DNA of 16,357 nt. Source: Actinomycetota bacterium. Lineage in GTDB: Bacteria > Actinomycetota > Thermoleophilia > Solirubrobacterales > Solirubrobacteraceae. Below, one piece after another: positions 12,805 to 16,357 of this stretch. The stretch lies in assembly GCA_009699615.1 (NCBI GenBank), contig WLNV01000015.1, positions 1-16,357 on the forward strand, given 5' to 3'. How positions within the stretch are numbered: position 1 is the stretch's first letter; every line of letters starts with the position of its first letter. The notes below the pieces were generated by a model, which was given only the letters and a program-made list of their open reading frames with translations, did no database searches and was not told the origin of the DNA. Made by a program: the position numbers and the translations under genes.

Positions 12805-15800
12805 CTACTTGAACGTGTAGCGCTTCGTGTTCACGGTGCCGCTCACGGCGCCCTTCTTTGGCGTTACAGCGGCAAGCCACTTGCCCTTCGCGAGCTTGAC
12901 GGTGCAGGAGCGCCGAGCGAGTTTCTTCTTGCCCTTTTTGATCTTGACGTTCTTGCAGGAGCCCTTCTTCGTTATCCGTCCGCTTTTTGCGGTGAGCGTG
13001 TAGGTAACGCCAGCGACCGGTGTGATCACCGCGGTGATGCTCTTCGCTTTCGCTGATGACGCCCAAGTTGCGGAGGGCTTTGCGGGCTTGGGCGCTGGCG
13101 CTAGCAGCGGCGCTGCAGGTGTGACGCTAACCGCGCTTGATGCTGCGCCTGTGCCAGCGCTGTTGATCGCGCGAAGTTTGATCTGGTAGGTCGTGCCGTT
13201 GGTTAGGGCAGTGATCACAACAGGCGAGCCAGTTGAGCTGGGGCTGCGCGCAGTCCAGGTTGCGCCACCGTCGGTCGAGTACTCGTAGTTTGTGACCGCA
13301 GCGCCGTTGTCTGAGCCAGCCGTGAACGCGATGGTTGCGCTGCCATCACCTAGCGTTGCAACAAGGCTGGTTGGCGCGCCAGGCGCAGCCGCTGGCGTGA
13401 CGCTCACCGCGCTGGACTCTGCGCCTGTACCCGCGCTGTTGATCGCGCGAAGTTTGATCTGGTAGGTGGTGCCGTTGTTTAGCCCAGTGAGAACAACAGG
13501 TGAGGCGGCTGAGGTGGGGCTGCGCGTTGTCCACGTTGCGCCGCTATCGGTCGAGTACTCGTAGTTAGTGATCGCAGCGCCGTTGTCGGCGCCCGCGGTG
13601 AACGTGATCGCAGCGCTTGCGTTATCGGCGCTGGCAGCCAGGCCGGCTGGCGCATCAGGAACCGCCGCTGGCGTGACGCTCACCGAGCTGGACTCTGCTC
13701 CGGTTCCAGCGCCGTTGGTGGCACGGAGTTTGACTTGGTAGCCGGTGCCGTTCGTGAGGTTGGTGATCACGACTGGTGACGCGGCGGAAACGGGGCTGCG
13801 CGTTGTCCACGTCGCCCCATCATCGGTGGAGTATTCGTAGTTAGTGATCACACTGCCGTTGCCGGCTCCGGCCGTGAACGCGATGCTTGCGCTGGCGTCG
13901 CCAGATGTGGCAGCTAATGCGGTCGGCGTGTCAGGCACTGCTGCCGGCGTGATGATGTTCGATGGCGCTGATGACGCTGTTTGCCAGATCGCAAGGCTGG
14001 CTTTTGAGGTGAATGTGTAGGCGGTTCCGTTAGCTAGGCCTCTAACCACGCACGATGATTGGAGGAAGCTGACTGTGCACCTCTTCGAAGCGTCCTGAAC
14101 AGTGGTCACGGTGTAGGACGCTGGCGCGCCGTTGGCTGCTGACAGCGGATTGGCTGCGACTGTGACGGTCGCTTTGCCGTCGCTCGCCGCAGCAGTAGGT
14201 GCCGCAGGTCTGGCCGGCGGCGCCGCGTAAGAAGAGGGCGTGATCTTCGCCACATTGTTTGAGTCGTAGTTGGCGGTGTAGATGTTGCCGGCCGAATCAA
14301 CCGTGATTCCGCGCGGGCCAATGCCGCCAACCAAGGCAGTGAGGATGCTTGGCGTGCCATCCGGCGTGATCTTCGTCACGTCGTTGGTGTTGTTGTTGGC
14401 GGTGTAGATGTTGCCGGCGGAATCAACCGTGATGCCGAGCGGGTAGGCACCGCCGCTCAGGCCGATGATGCTTGGCGTGCCGCCGGGCGTGATCTTCGTG
14501 ACGTTGTCCGTCCCGATGTTGGCGGTGTAGACGTTGCCGGCCGCGTCAACCGTGATCCCGCGAGGGCCGCTGCCACCGCCTAGGTCACTGAGGATGCTTG
14601 GCGTGCCATCGGGCGTGATCTTCGTCACGTTGTCTGTGCCAGCGTTGGCGGTGTAGACGTTGCCGGCCGAATCAACTGTGATCGCGTACGGCCCATTGCC
14701 GCCAGCCAAGTCGCTGAGGATGGTTGCCGTGCCTCCCAGCGTGATCTTCGTCACGTTGTTCGAGCCCTGGTTGGCGGTGTAGATGTTGCCCGATGAATCA
14801 ATCGCGATCGCGCCAGGAAATGTGCCGCCAGCCAAGTCACTTAGGATCGTTGGCGCGCCACCTGGCGTGATCATCGTCACATTGCTTGTGTTGTAGTTCG
14901 CTGTGTAGATGTTGTCTAACGAATCAACCACGATCCCGGCCGGGTGGATGCCATCGGCCAGGCCGATCGTGCTCGGCGTGCCGCCCGGCGTGATCTTCGT
15001 CACATCGCTCGAGGCCCAGTTGGCCGTGTACGCGTTGCCGGCCGAATCAAGCGTGACACCGGCCGGCCCGCTGCCTACAGGCAGGGGACTAAGGATGCTT
15101 GGCGTGGAGTCGGGCGTGATCTTGGTGACATTGTTCAAGCCGTTGTTGGTGGTGTAGATGTTGCCTGCCGAATCAACAGCAATCCTGGCCGGGTGGCTGT
15201 CTTGAGGTAGGGCACTAAGGATGCTTGGCGTGGCGTCGGGCGTGATCTTGGTCACGTCGTTCGATTGGTTGTTGGTGGTGTAGATGTTGCCGGCCGAATC
15301 AATCGTGATCCCGACCGGGCTAGTGCCGCCGGCCAGGCCGATGGTGCTTCGCACGCCGCCCGGCGTGATCTTCGTCACATCGGCCGAGACGTTGTTGGCG
15401 GTGTAGATGTTGTCGGCTGAATCAACCGTAATCCCCAACGGGTTGGTGCCGGTGATCCCAAGGATTGTCGATGTGCCGCCCGGCGTGATCTTCGACACAT
15501 TGTTCGAGCCGTAGTTGGCGGTGTAGATGTTGCCTGCCGAGTCGACCGCAATCCCGATCGGGGCTGGGTCGGTGGTTCCAAGGATTGTTGATGTGCCATC
15601 GGGCGTGATCTTTGTCACATCCCTCGAGCCGAAGTTGGCGGTGTAGATGTTGCCTGCCGAATCCACCGTGATCGCGTACGGGCCGCTGCCGCCGGCCAAA
15701 CCGATGATGCTTGGCGTGCCGCCCGGCGTGATCTTTGTCACATCGCTCGAGCCGTAGTTGGCGGTGTAGATGTTGCCAGCCGAATCCACCGTGATCCCGT

Positions 15801-16068
15801 ACGGGGTGAGGCCGCCTGCCAAACCGATGGTGCTTGGCGTGCCGTCTGGCGTGATCTTTGTCACATTGTCCGAGCCGTTGTTGGCGGTGTAGATGTTGCC
15901 TGCCGAATCAACCGCAATCCCCTCGGGGTGGGCGCCGGTGTTGGCAAAGACGGACGACGCCGCGTGCGCTGAACCCGCGAACGGTGCCGCGCAAAGCAGC
16001 GCCGCACCGACCGCGGCGATCACGAGCGCCAGGCGCGTCCACGAACCATCAACACCCAAACTCATCAT
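12805..16068 (-). CDS. secreted double beta-propeller (NHL/Vgb-like repeats) with four FN3-type domains and a basic C-terminal tail
   Basis: The protein has 1087 residues. A signal peptide ends in SAHA (cleavage after about 36). Fourteen repeats of 40-42 residues (about 37-612) centre on GITVDSAGNIYTANYGS and VTKITPDGTPS; two seven-bladed propellers are the natural reading. An FN3-like domain with two Cys (611-708) matches the one in the gene at 6198. Three further FN3 domains of 92 residues each follow (709-984), closely alike. The C-terminus (985-1087) is a Lys-rich domain with Cys in GSCKN and RSCTV, ending KRYTFK. It lacks the Ig-like domain of its neighbours and seems to keep the ancestral tail. 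The start is a double ATG after GAGGGG. The gene begins 166 bases downstream of tRNA-Ser on the same strand, so read-through transcription is possible. Confidence 0.85.
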   Translation of the reverse strand: MMSLGVDGSWTRLALVIAAVGAALLCAAPFAGSAHAASSVFANTGAHPEGIAVDSAGNIYTANNGSDNVTKITPDGTPSTIGLAGGLTPYGITVDSAGNIYTANYGSSDVTKITPGGTPSIIGLAGGSGPYAITVDSAGNIYTANFGSRDVTKITPDGTSTILGTTDPAPIGIAVDSAGNIYTANYGSNNVSKITPGGTSTILGITGTNPLGITVDSADNIYTANNVSADVTKITPGGVRSTIGLAGGTSPVGITIDSAGNIYTTNNQSNDVTKITPDATPSILSALPQDSHPARIAVDSAGNIYTTNNGLNNVTKITPDSTPSILSPLPVGSGPAGVTLDSAGNAYTANWASSDVTKITPGGTPSTIGLADGIHPAGIVVDSLDNIYTANYNTSNVTMITPGGAPTILSDLAGGTFPGAIAIDSSGNIYTANQGSNNVTKITLGGTATILSDLAGGNGPYAITVDSAGNVYTANAGTDNVTKITPDGTPSILSDLGGGSGPRGITVDAAGNVYTANIGTDNVTKITPGGTPSIIGLSGGAYPLGITVDSAGNIYTANNNTNDVTKITPDGTPSILTALVGGIGPRGITVDSAGNIYTANYDSNNVAKITPSSYAAPPARPAAPTAAASDGKATVTVAANPLSAANGAPASYTVTTVQDASKRCTVSFLQSSCVVRGLANGTAYTFTSKASLAIWQTASSAPSNIITPAAVPDTPTALAATSGDASASIAFTAGAGNGSVITNYEYSTDDGATWTTRSPVSAASPVVITNLTNGTGYQVKLRATNGAGTGAESSSVSVTPAAVPDAPAGLAASADNASAAITFTAGADNGAAITNYEYSTDSGATWTTRSPTSAASPVVLTGLNNGTTYQIKLRAINSAGTGAESSAVSVTPAAAPGAPTSLVATLGDGSATIAFTAGSDNGAAVTNYEYSTDGGATWTARSPSSTGSPVVITALTNGTTYQIKLRAINSAGTGAASSAVSVTPAAPLLAPAPKPAKPSATWASSAKAKSITAVITPVAGVTYTLTAKSGRITKKGSCKNVKIKKGKKKLARRSCTVKLAKGKWLAAVTPKKGAVSGTVNTKRYTFK
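13117..13944 (-). repeat. three tandem 276-bp repeats encoding FN3 domains
   Basis: Each unit encodes 92 residues with landmarks TNYEYST, GATWT, SPVV and a segment like GTTYQIKLRA. The units keep the same length and much DNA identity, which points to recent tandem duplication. Confidence 0.9.
14233..15960 (-). repeat. 14 tandem about 120-126-bp repeats encoding propeller blades (third propeller gene)
   Basis: Units carry the same DNA core as the array at 7236-8918. Two unit types alternate along the array: one ending STIL/GTTG-like and one ending in IGLAGG- or LSDLAGG-like sequence. The first type is the one found in the paralogue. Confidence 0.88.
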
Positions 16069-16234
16069 TCCTGCCCCTCAATTCCAAACAGCGTTGGTTT
16101 GTCAAGGGTCAGTGGGGAGACGGTTGTCTCTCTCCAACAGATGACTTGGACGTACCTCGGGTGGGAAAACTACCGAATGTGGCAGTAGAACGCGGCAGTT
16201 GCGTTGCCATCAGCCCGCGATTGCGGGGCGTAAG
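16069..16234 (-). promoter_or_regulatory. conserved upstream block between tRNA-Ser and the third propeller gene
   Basis: The block is nearly identical in layout to 9027-9193, with TTGACA on the minus strand at 16100-16105 and GAGGGG close to the double ATG. No good -10 box is seen. A 5-bp stem (CCCGC/GCGGG) lies near 16214-16227 just after the tRNA but has no T-run, so it is not a convincing terminator. Confidence 0.4.
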
Positions 16235-16324
16235 CGGAGGGGGAGGGATTCGAACCCTCGGTACAGGGGTTACCCGTACAACAGTTTTCGAGACTGCCCC
16301 GTTCAACCGCTCCGGCACCCCTCC
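16235..16324 (-). tRNA. tRNA-Ser, anticodon CGA
   Basis: The 90-base gene folds as a class II tRNA. The acceptor stem is GGAGGGG pairing with CCCCTCC plus discriminator G. The anticodon loop is CUCGAAA with anticodon CGA (reads UCG). A long variable arm (about GTACGGG / CCC-GTAC) and a T arm with GGTTCGAATCC follow. CCA is not encoded. It is the only complete tRNA in the window and the likely source of the two fragments downstream. Confidence 0.95.
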
Positions 16325-16357
16325 GGGGCCGCGCATCTTCTGCGCGACAGTCGCAGC

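Noticed and set aside
12242..13066. Minus-strand open frame of 274 codons across the middle/third gene junction
   Set aside because: It crosses the ends of two better genes and the tRNA fragment. Its RVRIPPPPL segment is the typical false translation of a tRNA-Ser T arm.

Overview
The window is high-GC bacterial DNA. Gene style suggests an actinobacterium, possibly Thermoleophilia/Solirubrobacterales: GTG and TTG starts, many secreted repeat proteins with Lys/Arg-rich ends, and a tRNA gene without an encoded CCA. The taxon is an inference; no rRNA or other marker is present.

Left part (1-6050), ordinary chromosomal genes. It opens with the first 23 codons of a short-chain dehydrogenase on the minus strand. 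A plus-strand SAM-dependent methyltransferase resembling EgtD follows. It converges on, and overlaps by 4 bases, a minus-strand operon of three genes: an aldose 1-epimerase, a small lipoprotein and an unusual dihydropteroate-synthase-like protein. Diverging from the epimerase is a translationally coupled plus-strand pair: a membrane-bound O-acyltransferase (MBOAT, AlgI type) and a membrane-anchored SGNH hydrolase. Together they look like a two-component O-acylation machine for a cell-surface or exported polysaccharide.

Right part (6056-16324), a tandem array beside a tRNA-Ser(CGA) gene. The intact tRNA lies at 16235-16324 on the minus strand. Downstream of it, on the same strand, are three modules of about 3.1-3.6 kb. 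Each contains a tRNA-Ser gene or its 3' fragment, a conserved block of about 120-165 bases, one large secreted beta-propeller gene, and a conserved C-terminal tail sequence. Between modules there is also a conserved linker. The first and third propeller genes (by coordinate) are paralogues built from 40-42-residue NHL/Vgb-like repeats. The middle one has a different propeller family but shares a C-terminal Ig-like domain with the first. By hand count all three carry 14 propeller repeats, which would fit two seven-bladed propellers. The tails and tRNA fragments suggest that an integration-type duplication at the tRNA was later amplified and reshuffled. No recombinase gene is visible.

The most notable observations are the tRNA-fragment-bounded array of exported propeller genes, the domain swapping with fossil tails, a G-quadruplex-type 12-bp repeat inside the first propeller gene, and the dihydropteroate-synthase-like enzyme that lacks expected active-site motifs.
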